From UBA6901 sp035256085 (GTDB lineage: Bacteria > Pseudomonadota > Gammaproteobacteria > Acidiferrobacterales > UBA6901): DNA of 10,423 bases. The notes under the pieces were generated by a model. It saw nothing but the letters and a program-made list of their open reading frames with translations. It searched no databases and was not told the origin of the DNA. Location: NCBI GenBank assembly GCA_035256085.1, contig DATEYP010000047.1, positions 1 to 10,423 of the forward strand, written 5' to 3'. Below are positions 1 to 6,355 of the stretch, piece after piece. A program made the translations under genes and the position numbers. The stretch's first letter is position 1. Every line of letters begins with the position of its first letter.

Positions 1-609
1 GGCATGGGCGTCTTGCGGCAGCCCCCACAACGCGCCCTGCAGGCGCGGAAACAGCAGGTGCATGGCGAGCATGAGCGGCAAGGCCTGCAACATCAGCACG
101 CCCGCCAGGCGCAGTGCAAAGCGTGCGCGTGCGCCGGGCACAGCGAGGCGAACCAGGGTCGCGGTGGTCAGCACAAACACCGCGACCAGGTAAACGACCA
201 GCCACACGGCCTGTGAATAGAGAAAGCCGAGGACGATCAGAAAATAGACCAGCAGCACACTCAGCACGTAATCGCGCAGCCGCTGCAACTCCAGAAATTT
301 AAGCGCCAGCATGGCGGCGAGCAGGGCGCTGCCGGCATCGCGTCCGAACAGCGTGCCGTACTGGCGGTAGATCAGGAATACCAGCAGCGCGGTGAGCGAC
401 CAGCGCCACCAGCGGTTGGGCGCCGGCCAGGCGCGTTGCACCATGAGAAATCGCCAGGCGAACAGCGCCGCAAGTACCGCACTCAGCCACACCGGCAGAC
501 GCGGCACATGCGGCAGCAATGCCACGACCGCCGCGCCCAGCAACCAGTAGCCGGCGGCGCGCTCGGCGAGCGCATTCTCCTGGCTCAATACCTCAGGCGA
601 CAGTTTCAT
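1..609 (-). CDS. TgpA-like transglutaminase, N-terminal membrane part (DUF3488), partial
   Basis: Only the first 203 residues are present; the gene continues beyond the left edge. The visible part is very hydrophobic, with several membrane segments (roughly residues 20-33, 40-56, 70-82, 95-106, 116-130, 133-152 and 168-186). It carries the stretch GRDAGSALLAAMLALKFLEL at 89-108, typical of the DUF3488/TgpA N-terminal region. In this family a periplasmic transglutaminase-like domain follows; here it lies outside the window, so the catalytic Cys-His-Asp cannot be checked. The ATG overlaps the end of the DUF58 gene by 17 bases, indicating translational coupling, and no strong ribosome binding site precedes it. 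A TTG six codons upstream is an alternative start. Position after MoxR and DUF58 genes is the standard arrangement for TgpA homologues, whose natural substrate is not established. Confidence 0.85.
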   Translation of the reverse strand, partial: MKLSPEVLSQENALAERAAGYWLLGAAVVALLPHVPRLPVWLSAVLAALFAWRFLMVQRAWPAPNRWWRWSLTALLVFLIYRQYGTLFGRDAGSALLAAMLALKFLELQRLRDYVLSVLLVYFLIVLGFLYSQAVWLVVYLVAVFVLTTATLVRLAVPGARARFALRLAGVLMLQALPLMLAMHLLFPRLQGALWGLPQDAHA

Positions 610-1498
610 GCAGGGCCAGCGCTTCAAGACATCGGTGACGGTGTAATGCGCCGTTGTCCGGCTCGAGCACCACACCCGGCAGCCGCAGGCCATAGGTGAG
701 GCCGCTGTCTTCGGCATCCAGTGTGGCGCGACACAGCAGCGACAGACGCGTTTCGGCGGCCAGCGGCGTGAACGCGTCCCAGTCGAGCCAGATACTTTCG
801 GCACGCGGCGCGCGGAATTCCTTGGTGTACAGCCCCTGGCCGCGCGCCAGGGTTTTCCAGCTGATGCGCGCCGGCGCGTCGCCCGCCTGATAGGCGCGCA
901 GGCCGGTGAAATCGTCGCCGTCTTGCATGGCGCCGGGCTGGCTCTCGCCCTCGGTGCCGGCCGCGGTCTGCCACGACGCCTCGTCCGCCGGTTTTGGATA
1001 GACCAGGCAGCGCGCCGGCAGCGTCAGGCGCCGCGACCAGGCGCGTGTGATGCCGAGCGGATATACGCTGGCGAGTGTCAGCGGCGGGCAGTCGAGCCAG
1101 CCGCGCTTGCGGGTTGGAATGCTCAGTACGACACAGCGTGTGTCGCGCGCCGGAACATCGAACGGCGCCAGCCTGGCCGGCGCCGACTCCAGTCGCAGCG
1201 CATAGCGCGCGCCGCTGTCGTTGTGCAGACAAACCCGCAACGCCGCCGGTTCGCCGGCAAACACCGGGTCGCCGCCGGCCGCCGAAACACGCAGTTTGAG
1301 CAGGTTGCGCTGCGCGTGCAGCAGCGACACCACCGCCATACTGGCGAGCAGAAAGGTCAGCAGGTAGGCGAGGGCGTTGTTGTAGTTGACGGCGGCCAGC
1401 GCCAGCGTCACCAGCACCAGCGCGAACAGCAGGCCGTGCCGGTTCGGCAGAATGTAGATCTGGCGCGTGCCGAGCACGGCCTCCGCGCCCTGGGCCAT
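593..1498 (-). CDS. DUF58 domain-containing membrane-anchored protein
   Basis: The protein has 301 residues. Two adjacent hydrophobic segments near the N-terminus (about residues 22-38 and 43-61) suggest a membrane hairpin, followed by a soluble beta-rich region. The DUF58 hallmark lies at about 193-228: GDDFTGLRAYQAGD, then ARISWKTLARGQGLYTKEF, matching the family pattern of a GD followed by a [IV]xWK motif and a K-E-F ending. DUF58 proteins are almost always encoded with a MoxR ATPase and are thought to act with it in assembling or maturing envelope or redox proteins; the exact role is unknown. The ATG shares one base with the stop of the upstream MoxR gene (TGATG), so the two are translationally coupled. 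The end overlaps the start of the TgpA-like gene. Confidence 0.92.
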   Translation of the reverse strand: MAQGAEAVLGTRQIYILPNRHGLLFALVLVTLALAAVNYNNALAYLLTFLLASMAVVSLLHAQRNLLKLRVSAAGGDPVFAGEPAALRVCLHNDSGARYALRLESAPARLAPFDVPARDTRCVVLSIPTRKRGWLDCPPLTLASVYPLGITRAWSRRLTLPARCLVYPKPADEASWQTAAGTEGESQPGAMQDGDDFTGLRAYQAGDAPARISWKTLARGQGLYTKEFRAPRAESIWLDWDAFTPLAAETRLSLLCRATLDAEDSGLTYGLRLPGVVLEPDNGALHRHRCLEALALHETVA

Positions 1499-2454
1499 CA
1501 GGGAATCGGCACCGACTGGATCAGTTCGGCGACCAGGGTATCGCTGCTCGCGCGGCCTTCCGCGGCCGGCAGGCGATGCGCCATGACACCCGGTGCCACG
1601 GTCTGCACGTCTTCCGGCAGCACCATGTTGCGGCCGGCGAGAAACGCCCAGGCACGCGCCGCCGACAACAGTGCGAGACCGGCGCGCGGGCTCAAGCCGT
1701 GGGTGAAGCGCGGCGAACGGCGGCTGGCCGCTATCAGGTCCTGGATGTAATCGAGCAGCGCATCGGCGGCGTGCACGTCGCTCACCTGGCGCTGCAGCGC
1801 CACCAGGCGCGCATGATCCAGCACCGGTTCCAGTTCAGCGAGCAGCTCGCGCCGGTCGCGGCCTTTCAACAGTTCGCGTTCCGCGACCCGGTCCGGGTAG
1901 CCCATGTCGATGCGCATCAGAAAGCGATCGAGCTGCGACTCGGGCAGGGGATAGGTGCCGACCTGGTGGCGCGGATTCTGGGTGGCGATCACGAAGAATG
2001 GTTCGGGCAGCGGGTGGGTTAACCCGTCGCTGGTGACCTGGCGTTCCTCCATGGCTTCGAGCAGTGCGCCCTGGGTCTTGGGCGTGGCGCGATTCAGTTC
2101 ATCGGCCAGCAACAACTGGGTAAACACCGGCCCGGGATGAAAGCGGAAGTCGCGCGAGTCCGGCTGATAGATGGAAACCCCGAGCAGATCAGCCGGCAAC
2201 AGATCGCTGGTGAACTGGATGCGCCGGAACGACAGGCCGAGGGTGCGCGCCAGGCCGTGGGCGAGGGTGGTCTTGCCCATGCCCGGCAGGTCTTCGATCA
2301 GCAGGTGGCCGCGTGCCAGCAGGCAGGCGAAGGCAAGCTTCACCTGCTGGGCCTTGCCGAGGATCAGGCTCTCGGTCTGGCCGATGACCGCTGCGGTCAT
2401 GGCCTTGAGGTCGTCGCTGGCGGCGCGCGTCGGTTCGTGGGGCAGAGGTTTCAC
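1498..2454 (-). CDS. MoxR family AAA+ ATPase
   Basis: The protein has 318 residues, the usual length for the family. It shows a Walker A motif LPGMGKTT at residues 56-63, a Walker B LLLADELNRA at 114-123, a sensor-1 region IATQNP at 156-161, and the PESQLDRF stretch with the expected arginine finger region at 171-178. MoxR ATPases are cytoplasmic chaperone-like AAA+ proteins that commonly act with DUF58 and von Willebrand A-domain partners. The chosen start is a GTG with a weak GGAAA-type site about 8 bases upstream. An in-frame ATG (residue 19) would shorten the protein before the conserved part, so the GTG is a preference rather than proven. This is the first gene of the minus-strand operon and is divergent from mnmG. 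Confidence 0.93.
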   Translation of the reverse strand: MKPLPHEPTRAASDDLKAMTAAVIGQTESLILGKAQQVKLAFACLLARGHLLIEDLPGMGKTTLAHGLARTLGLSFRRIQFTSDLLPADLLGVSIYQPDSRDFRFHPGPVFTQLLLADELNRATPKTQGALLEAMEERQVTSDGLTHPLPEPFFVIATQNPRHQVGTYPLPESQLDRFLMRIDMGYPDRVAERELLKGRDRRELLAELEPVLDHARLVALQRQVSDVHAADALLDYIQDLIAASRRSPRFTHGLSPRAGLALLSAARAWAFLAGRNMVLPEDVQTVAPGVMAHRLPAAEGRASSDTLVAELIQSVPIP

Positions 2455-2461
2455 GTGACGA
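2446..2461. other. Degenerate parS-like half site
   Basis: The 11-base core gtttcacgtga equals the left half and centre of the widespread ParB-binding consensus TGTTTCACGTGAAACA, but the right half (cgat) does not match, giving 11 of 16 positions. It overlaps the GTG start of the MoxR gene and lies about 4.7 kb from parB. Because the second half is degraded, this may well be chance. No intact parS is visible in the window. Confidence 0.2.
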
Positions 2462-2486
2462 TTTCCAGAGATTGTGCGGGGTTATC

Positions 2487-2502
2487 GGCTCGGGTCCGAG
2501 CC
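2487..2502. promoter_or_regulatory. Perfect inverted repeat between moxR and mnmG
   Basis: The sequence ggctcgggtccgagcc has two perfect 7-bp arms around a 2-base centre. It lies in the 130-base divergent region, 33 bases upstream of the moxR start and about 40 bases upstream of the mnmG -10 element. Such short palindromes between divergent genes are often operator sites, but no known regulator consensus is recognised, so the role is inferred. Confidence 0.35.
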
Positions 2503-2542
2503 AGTTGCGTGCAGCTATAAGAATAGTCGAAGGCCCGCGGCC

Positions 2543-2551
2543 TGCTATCAT
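2543..2551 (+). promoter_or_regulatory. Extended -10 promoter element of mnmG
   Basis: The sequence TGC-TATCAT matches the extended -10 form (TG-N-TATAAT) at five of six hexamer positions plus the TG. No good -35 hexamer is found 16-18 bases upstream, which is typical for extended -10 promoters. Transcription would start near position 2558, leaving a leader of roughly 27 bases before the mnmG ATG. Confidence 0.5.
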
Positions 2552-2584
2552 TGGCGCCCATGCGCGCACCCAACGGCAAGTTTC

Positions 2585-4456
2585 ATGTTACACCCCGAAA
2601 CCTATGACGTAATTGTAATTGGCGGCGGCCATGCCGGCACCGAGGCGGCCGCGGCCTGTGCGCGCCAGGGCGCCACGACCCTGCTGCTTACGCACAATGT
2701 CGAGACGGTCGGCGCCATGTCCTGCAACCCGGCCATCGGCGGCATCGGCAAGGGCCACCTGGTGAAAGAGATCGATGCACTCGGTGGCCTCATGGCACGT
2801 GCCGCCGACCGCGCCGGTATCCAGTTTCGCATACTCAATGCCCGCAAGGGCCCGGCGGTGCGTGCCACGCGCGCGCAGGCCGACCGGGTGTTGTACAAGC
2901 AGGCGGTGCGCACGCTGCTCGGCGAACTGCCGAACCTCAGGATTTTCCAGCAGGCGGTGGATGACCTGATTATCGATGGCGGCCGCGTCGCCGGCGTGGT
3001 GACGCAGACGGGACTAAAGTTCGGCGCGCGCGCGTTGGTGCTGACCACCGGCACCTTCCTCGGCGGGCGCATTCACATCGGCCTCACCAATTACCAGGGT
3101 GGGCGCGCCGGCGACCCGCCGGCGAATGCGCTGGCCGCGCGCCTGCGCGAACTCATGCCGAACGTCGGGCGGCTCAAGACCGGCACGCCGCCGCGTCTCG
3201 ACAAGCGCAGCATCGATGTCTCGGCCATGGAGGAGCAGGCCAGCGATACACCCGTGCCGGTGTTCTCGTTCCTCGGCCATGCCTCCGAGCATCCGCGGCA
3301 GGTGTCGTGTCACATTACCTATACGAATGAACGCACCCACGACATTATCCGCGCCGGCCTCGACCGTTCGCCGCTGTACACCGGCGTGATCGAAGGCGTG
3401 GGCCCGCGCTACTGCCCGTCGATCGAGGACAAGATCGTGCGCTTCGCCGACAAGAACCGGCATCAGGTATTCGTTGAGCCGGAGGGACTGGAGAGCGACG
3501 AGATTTATCCGAACGGCATCTCCACCAGCCTGCCCTATGATGTGCAATTGCAAGCAGTGCGCTCAATCGCGGGTTTCGAGCAGGCGCACATCACCCGCCC
3601 CGGCTATGCGATCGAATACGATTATTTCGACCCGCGCGATTTAAAATCGACGCTCGAAACCAGGGCGATCGAGGGTCTGTACTTCGCCGGCCAGATCAAC
3701 GGCACCACCGGCTACGAAGAGGCGGCCGCGCAGGGTCTGGTGGCCGGCATCAATGCCGCGCGCGCCGCGCACGGCAAGGAAGGCTGGTGGCCAAAGCGCA
3801 GCGAGGCCTATCTCGGCGTGTTGATCGACGACCTCATCACGCGCGGCGTCACCGAGCCATATCGCATGTTCACCTCGCGCGCCGAATATCGCCTGAGCCT
3901 GCGCGAGGACAACGCCGATCTGCGCCTGACCGAGGCCGGGCGAAGGCTGGGCGTGGTGGACGACGAGCGCTGGCGGTTTTTTAAGACCAAGCGCGAGTCC
4001 ATCGCGCGCGAACAGCAGCGCCTGCGCCGTGTCTGGCTCAAACCGGGCATGTTGAAAGAAGGCGAGGCACAACGTGTGCTCGGCGCGCCACTCACGCACG
4101 AGTACAACCTGCTGGAACTGTTGCGTCGGCCGGAAGTCAGCTACTCGGCGCTCACGGCGCTGCCGGGTGCCGGCCCGGCGGTGAACGACGCGCAGGTCTC
4201 CGAGCAAATCGAAATTCAGGCCAAGTATGCCGGCTACATCGAGCGCCAGCGCGACGAGATCGACAAACACCAGCGCCACGAAGACACGCGACTGCCGGAA
4301 GCGCTCGACTACGCCAATGTGCGCGGCCTGTCGATCGAGGCGCGTCAAAAACTCACGCGCCACCGGCCCGCCACCCTCGGCCAGGCGGCGCGCCTCTCCG
4401 GCATCACGCCGGCGGCCATTTCACTGTTACTCGTGCACCTCAAGCGTCGTGCCTGA
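2585..4456 (+). CDS. mnmG: tRNA uridine 5-carboxymethylaminomethyl modification enzyme MnmG (GidA)
   Basis: The protein has 623 residues, against 629 in E. coli. MnmG is the FAD-dependent partner of the GTPase MnmE; together they install the cmnm5/nm5 group on the wobble uridine (U34) of certain tRNAs. The N-terminus carries the FAD dinucleotide-binding motif GGGHAGTE (13-20). The family signature around CNPAIGGIGKGHLVKEIDA includes Cys47, and GPRYCPSIEDK includes Cys277, the two conserved cysteines of the E. coli enzyme at identical numbers. The C-terminus ends in LLLVHLKRR, as in homologues. The open frame extends upstream, but the ATG at 2585 gives an N-terminus that matches the family (YDVIVIGGG at residues 7-15), so I chose it; the ribosome binding site is weak. 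It is the first gene after the promoter and is not followed directly by rsmG, as it is in many relatives. Confidence 0.97.
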   Translation: MLHPETYDVIVIGGGHAGTEAAAACARQGATTLLLTHNVETVGAMSCNPAIGGIGKGHLVKEIDALGGLMARAADRAGIQFRILNARKGPAVRATRAQADRVLYKQAVRTLLGELPNLRIFQQAVDDLIIDGGRVAGVVTQTGLKFGARALVLTTGTFLGGRIHIGLTNYQGGRAGDPPANALAARLRELMPNVGRLKTGTPPRLDKRSIDVSAMEEQASDTPVPVFSFLGHASEHPRQVSCHITYTNERTHDIIRAGLDRSPLYTGVIEGVGPRYCPSIEDKIVRFADKNRHQVFVEPEGLESDEIYPNGISTSLPYDVQLQAVRSIAGFEQAHITRPGYAIEYDYFDPRDLKSTLETRAIEGLYFAGQINGTTGYEEAAAQGLVAGINAARAAHGKEGWWPKRSEAYLGVLIDDLITRGVTEPYRMFTSRAEYRLSLREDNADLRLTEAGRRLGVVDDERWRFFKTKRESIAREQQRLRRVWLKPGMLKEGEAQRVLGAPLTHEYNLLELLRRPEVSYSALTALPGAGPAVNDAQVSEQIEIQAKYAGYIERQRDEIDKHQRHEDTRLPEALDYANVRGLSIEARQKLTRHRPATLGQAARLSGITPAAISLLLVHLKRRA

Positions 4457-4476
4457 GGTGGAAGTAAAGAAATTCA

Positions 4477-4560
4477 GCCGCAGATGAACACAGATAAACG
4501 CAGACAGAAAACGGTTGTTGTTTTCAGCAGTATCTGTATTTATCTGTGTTCATCTGTGGC
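4477..4560. repeat. Long imperfect inverted-repeat (REP/MITE-like) element
   Basis: Two 30-base arms (4477-4506 and 4531-4560) are inverted copies with 26 of 30 matches; all four differences are transitions. An inner stem gaaaac/gttttc (4507-4512 with 4520-4525) extends the hairpin, leaving a 7-base loop and a 5-base bulge. Each arm is built of 10-base units beginning CAGA (for example cagatgaaca, cagataaacg). It lies between the convergent mnmG and DUF2914 genes, with a base composition clearly more AT-rich than its surroundings. There is no T-tract after the stem, so it is not a classical intrinsic terminator, although it could stabilise 3' ends or block read-through. Similar motifs occur as dispersed intergenic repeats in other bacteria to my recollection; this was not checked. 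Confidence 0.8.
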
Positions 4561-4572
4561 CAAGCCTTTGCT

Positions 4573-5112
4573 TCAGCGCGTTGGCGCCGCCGGTTGCGCC
4601 GCCGCTGGTTCCGCAACGGGCTTGATGGCCGGAGCCGCTTCGTAAGTAAAGGTGCTGGCGCCGAGCGTGCTGCCGGCCTCGTCCACCACCGACACCTTCC
4701 ACTCGCCGGTCCAGCTCGGGTCGAGGGTCTTGCTGGAGAACACACGCCAGCGGTTGCCGCCGACGTCAAAACCGGTCTCGGACATGACCTTGCCGTTGTG
4801 CTCCCAGCGATGCGTGATCTTCTGGTTGGGGGCGTCCTTGATCTCGCTGAAGAAGTACACGCGGTTCTTGTCGTTCAGCAGGTTGCTCACCTTGTCCACC
4901 GGTTCGCGATCCTGTATGGCGCTGGTGAATTGGGCGCGCGCCACCTTCCCCGTGGATATGGGCTGTGGCTGGGCTTGGGACGCGGGCGGTGCCGCCGGCG
5001 GTGACGCCGCGGGCGGATTGGTGGCGGGTTGGGCGGCCGCCGGTTGGGCATATTCGGCGGCATAGACCGGCAGAATGGCGAGTGTCGATAGCAGGGCAAA
5101 CAGTTTCTTCAT
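4573..5112 (-). CDS. Secreted DUF2914 domain protein
   Basis: The protein has 179 residues. It begins with a clear signal peptide (MKKLFALLSTLAILPVYAA, likely cut after residue 19), so it is exported. A Pro/Ala-rich linker (about 20-53) precedes the globular DUF2914 region at about 57-157. Recognised family features are REPVD (69-73), RVYFFSEI (84-91), THRWEHNGKVM (100-110), RWRVFSSK (121-128) and the SWTGEWKVSVVD stretch (133-144). A second Ala/Pro-rich tail ends the protein. The function of DUF2914 is unknown; the linker suggests a periplasmic or envelope-tethered domain. The start is well supported by GGAGGA four bases upstream of the ATG (plus-strand 5117-5122). It is convergent with mnmG and divergent from the DUF302 gene, so it is probably transcribed alone. 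Confidence 0.88.
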   Translation of the reverse strand: MKKLFALLSTLAILPVYAAEYAQPAAAQPATNPPAASPPAAPPASQAQPQPISTGKVARAQFTSAIQDREPVDKVSNLLNDKNRVYFFSEIKDAPNQKITHRWEHNGKVMSETGFDVGGNRWRVFSSKTLDPSWTGEWKVSVVDEAGSTLGASTFTYEAAPAIKPVAEPAAAQPAAPTR

Positions 5113-5168
5113 GGTGTCCTCCGTGTTGAGCTGTAATGTTTCCGTGACTGCCGCGTCAGACTACTCAT

Positions 5169-5234
5169 GTCCGGCGGCGCGTCCAGCCCCGGCTGGACGA
5201 ACTACCCGGTGGCCGCGACCGGCGGTCGCCGGAC
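5169..5234 (+). other. Potential branched stem-loop structure in the leader of the DUF302 gene
   Basis: Three perfect inverted repeats nest here: an outer 8-bp pair gtccggcg/cgccggac (5169-5176 with 5227-5234), an inner hairpin gtccagccccggctggac (5181-5198) and a second hairpin gcgacc-ggc-ggtcgc (5215-5229). The outer stem and the second hairpin share three bases, so they compete partly. The structure ends 14 bases before the AAGGAG site of the DUF302 gene. It could be a folded 5' leader, an operator array or a REP-like palindrome cluster. No known riboswitch is recognised. Confidence 0.45.
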
Positions 5235-5261
5235 CACCTCATCAACTCAAGGAGCAGAGTC

Positions 5262-5711
5262 ATGCGTGCACTAACATTGCTGTTTGTTAGCCTGGTATTG
5301 AGTAACGCCGTACATGCGGAGAGCAAAATGATCACGAAAAAGAGCAGCCACAGCGTCGCCAGTACCATGGACCGTCTCGAGGCGGCTCTCAAAGAGAAGC
5401 AAATCGGTATGCTGGCGCGCGTCGACCACGCCGCGGCGGCGAAAAAGGCCGATATGGTACTTAAGCCCACGCAGGTGCTGATTTTCGGCAACCCGAAGCT
5501 CGGCACGCCGCTCATGCAGAGCAATCCGCAGGTCGGGCTCGACTTGCCGCTCAAGGTGCTGGCCTGGGAGGATGCGGCAGGCGCGGTCTGGGTGGGATAC
5601 ACTGCTCCGGCGGACCTCGTGGCACGCTACCAGATAGGCGATCGCGCCGAAGTGGTGCAGAAAATGACCGGGGTCCTGGATGCGCTCACCACCCAGGCCA
5701 CCAAACCCTGA
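5262..5711 (+). CDS. Secreted DUF302 domain protein
   Basis: The protein has 149 residues with a signal peptide (hydrophobic core at about 4-15, likely cut after AVHA, residue 19). The mature part is a single DUF302 domain. Its signature TQVLIFGNPKLGTPLMQ lies at about 70-86, followed by GLDLPLKVLAWED (92-104) and VWVGY (109-113). DUF302 is a small alpha/beta fold found in bacteria and archaea; its biochemical role is unknown, though it is often seen with redox, sulfur or periplasmic proteins. A good AAGGAG site (5249-5254) lies seven bases before the ATG. The stop codon overlaps a possible CTG start of rsmG, so it may be cotranscribed with rsmG and the par genes. Confidence 0.9.
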   Translation: MRALTLLFVSLVLSNAVHAESKMITKKSSHSVASTMDRLEAALKEKQIGMLARVDHAAAAKKADMVLKPTQVLIFGNPKLGTPLMQSNPQVGLDLPLKVLAWEDAAGAVWVGYTAPADLVARYQIGDRAEVVQKMTGVLDALTTQATKP

Positions 5712-5761
5712 ACCCGGACCCACTCCAAAACCGTCTCGACCAAGGCCTTCGCCAACTCGGC

Positions 5762-6343
5762 GTGCCGCTGCCGGCAGCTGACCGGCAGCGGCTGCTGGCG
5801 TTCGTGCGCCTGCTCGCCAAATGGAACGCGGCTTACAATCTGACCGCGGTGCGCGACCCGGAAGACATGATCACGCGCCACCTGCTCGACAGCCTGGTGT
5901 TGCTGCCTTACCTGCAGGGTCCGCGCGTGCTCGACATCGGCACCGGCCCGGGCCTGCCGGGATTACCGCTGGCCATCGCCCGGCCGAATGACTCCTTCAC
6001 ACTGCTCGACGCCAACGCCAAGAAAACCCGCTTCGTCACCCAGGCGGTGGGCGAGCTGGGCCTGAAAAACGTCGAAGTGGTACAGGAACGGGTGGAAAAT
6101 TACCACCCGGAGCTGAAATTCGATACCCTTGTGGCGCGCGCGTTTTCCAGCATTGCTGATATGCTGCACAGCGCCCGCCACTTGTGTGCCCCGGGCGGCC
6201 GGTTTCTGGCCATGAAGGGCGTGTATCCGGAGGAAGAATTGGCGGCGATCCCGGCGGACTACACCGTCAACGAGGTGCTGGCGCTGAAGGTGCCGGGCCT
6301 CGGTGCCGCGCGCCACCTGGCCATCATTACATTGCGGTTGTAA
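5762..6343 (+). CDS. rsmG: 16S rRNA (guanine527-N7)-methyltransferase RsmG (GidB)
   Basis: RsmG uses S-adenosylmethionine to methylate N7 of G527 in 16S rRNA; loss of it gives low-level streptomycin resistance in several bacteria. With the GTG used here the protein has 193 residues. Visible features are KWNAAYNLTAVRDPEDM (20-36), HLLDSL (40-45), the SAM-binding motif VLDIGTGPGLPGLPLA (56-71), ARAF (125-128) and a C-terminus RHLAII like E. coli. E. coli RsmG has about 13 more residues ahead of KWN. The reading frame upstream of the GTG encodes LQNRLDQGLRQLGVPLP, which looks like a genuine RsmG N-terminus, but offers only a CTG (5708) as start. No ribosome binding site precedes the GTG. The 3' and catalytic parts are secure; the 5' end is not. 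Confidence 0.93.
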   Translation: MPLPAADRQRLLAFVRLLAKWNAAYNLTAVRDPEDMITRHLLDSLVLLPYLQGPRVLDIGTGPGLPGLPLAIARPNDSFTLLDANAKKTRFVTQAVGELGLKNVEVVQERVENYHPELKFDTLVARAFSSIADMLHSARHLCAPGGRFLAMKGVYPEEELAAIPADYTVNEVLALKVPGLGAARHLAIITLRL

Positions 6344-6355
6344 CTGACGTACCGA

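Noticed and set aside
923..1750. A 275-codon plus-strand open frame opposite the DUF58 and MoxR genes
   Set aside because: It is rich in Arg, Gln and Ala as expected for an antisense frame, and it crosses the coupled stop/start of two clear genes.
2455..2584. Possible replication origin beside mnmG
   Set aside because: mnmG is often near oriC, but there are no DnaA-box (TTATCCACA-like) clusters or AT-rich unwinding repeats in this region or elsewhere in the window.
3638..3650. AT-rich near-palindrome cgatttaaaatcg inside mnmG
   Set aside because: It lies within a conserved coding stretch and has no sign of a regulatory role.
3641..4363. A 240-codon minus-strand open frame opposite mnmG
   Set aside because: It is a shadow of the MnmG coding frame; no family resemblance.
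4477..4560. The inverted repeat as an intrinsic terminator or a CRISPR fragment
   Set aside because: There is no T-tract following the stem on either strand, and the 10-base units have no spacers, so neither reading fits.
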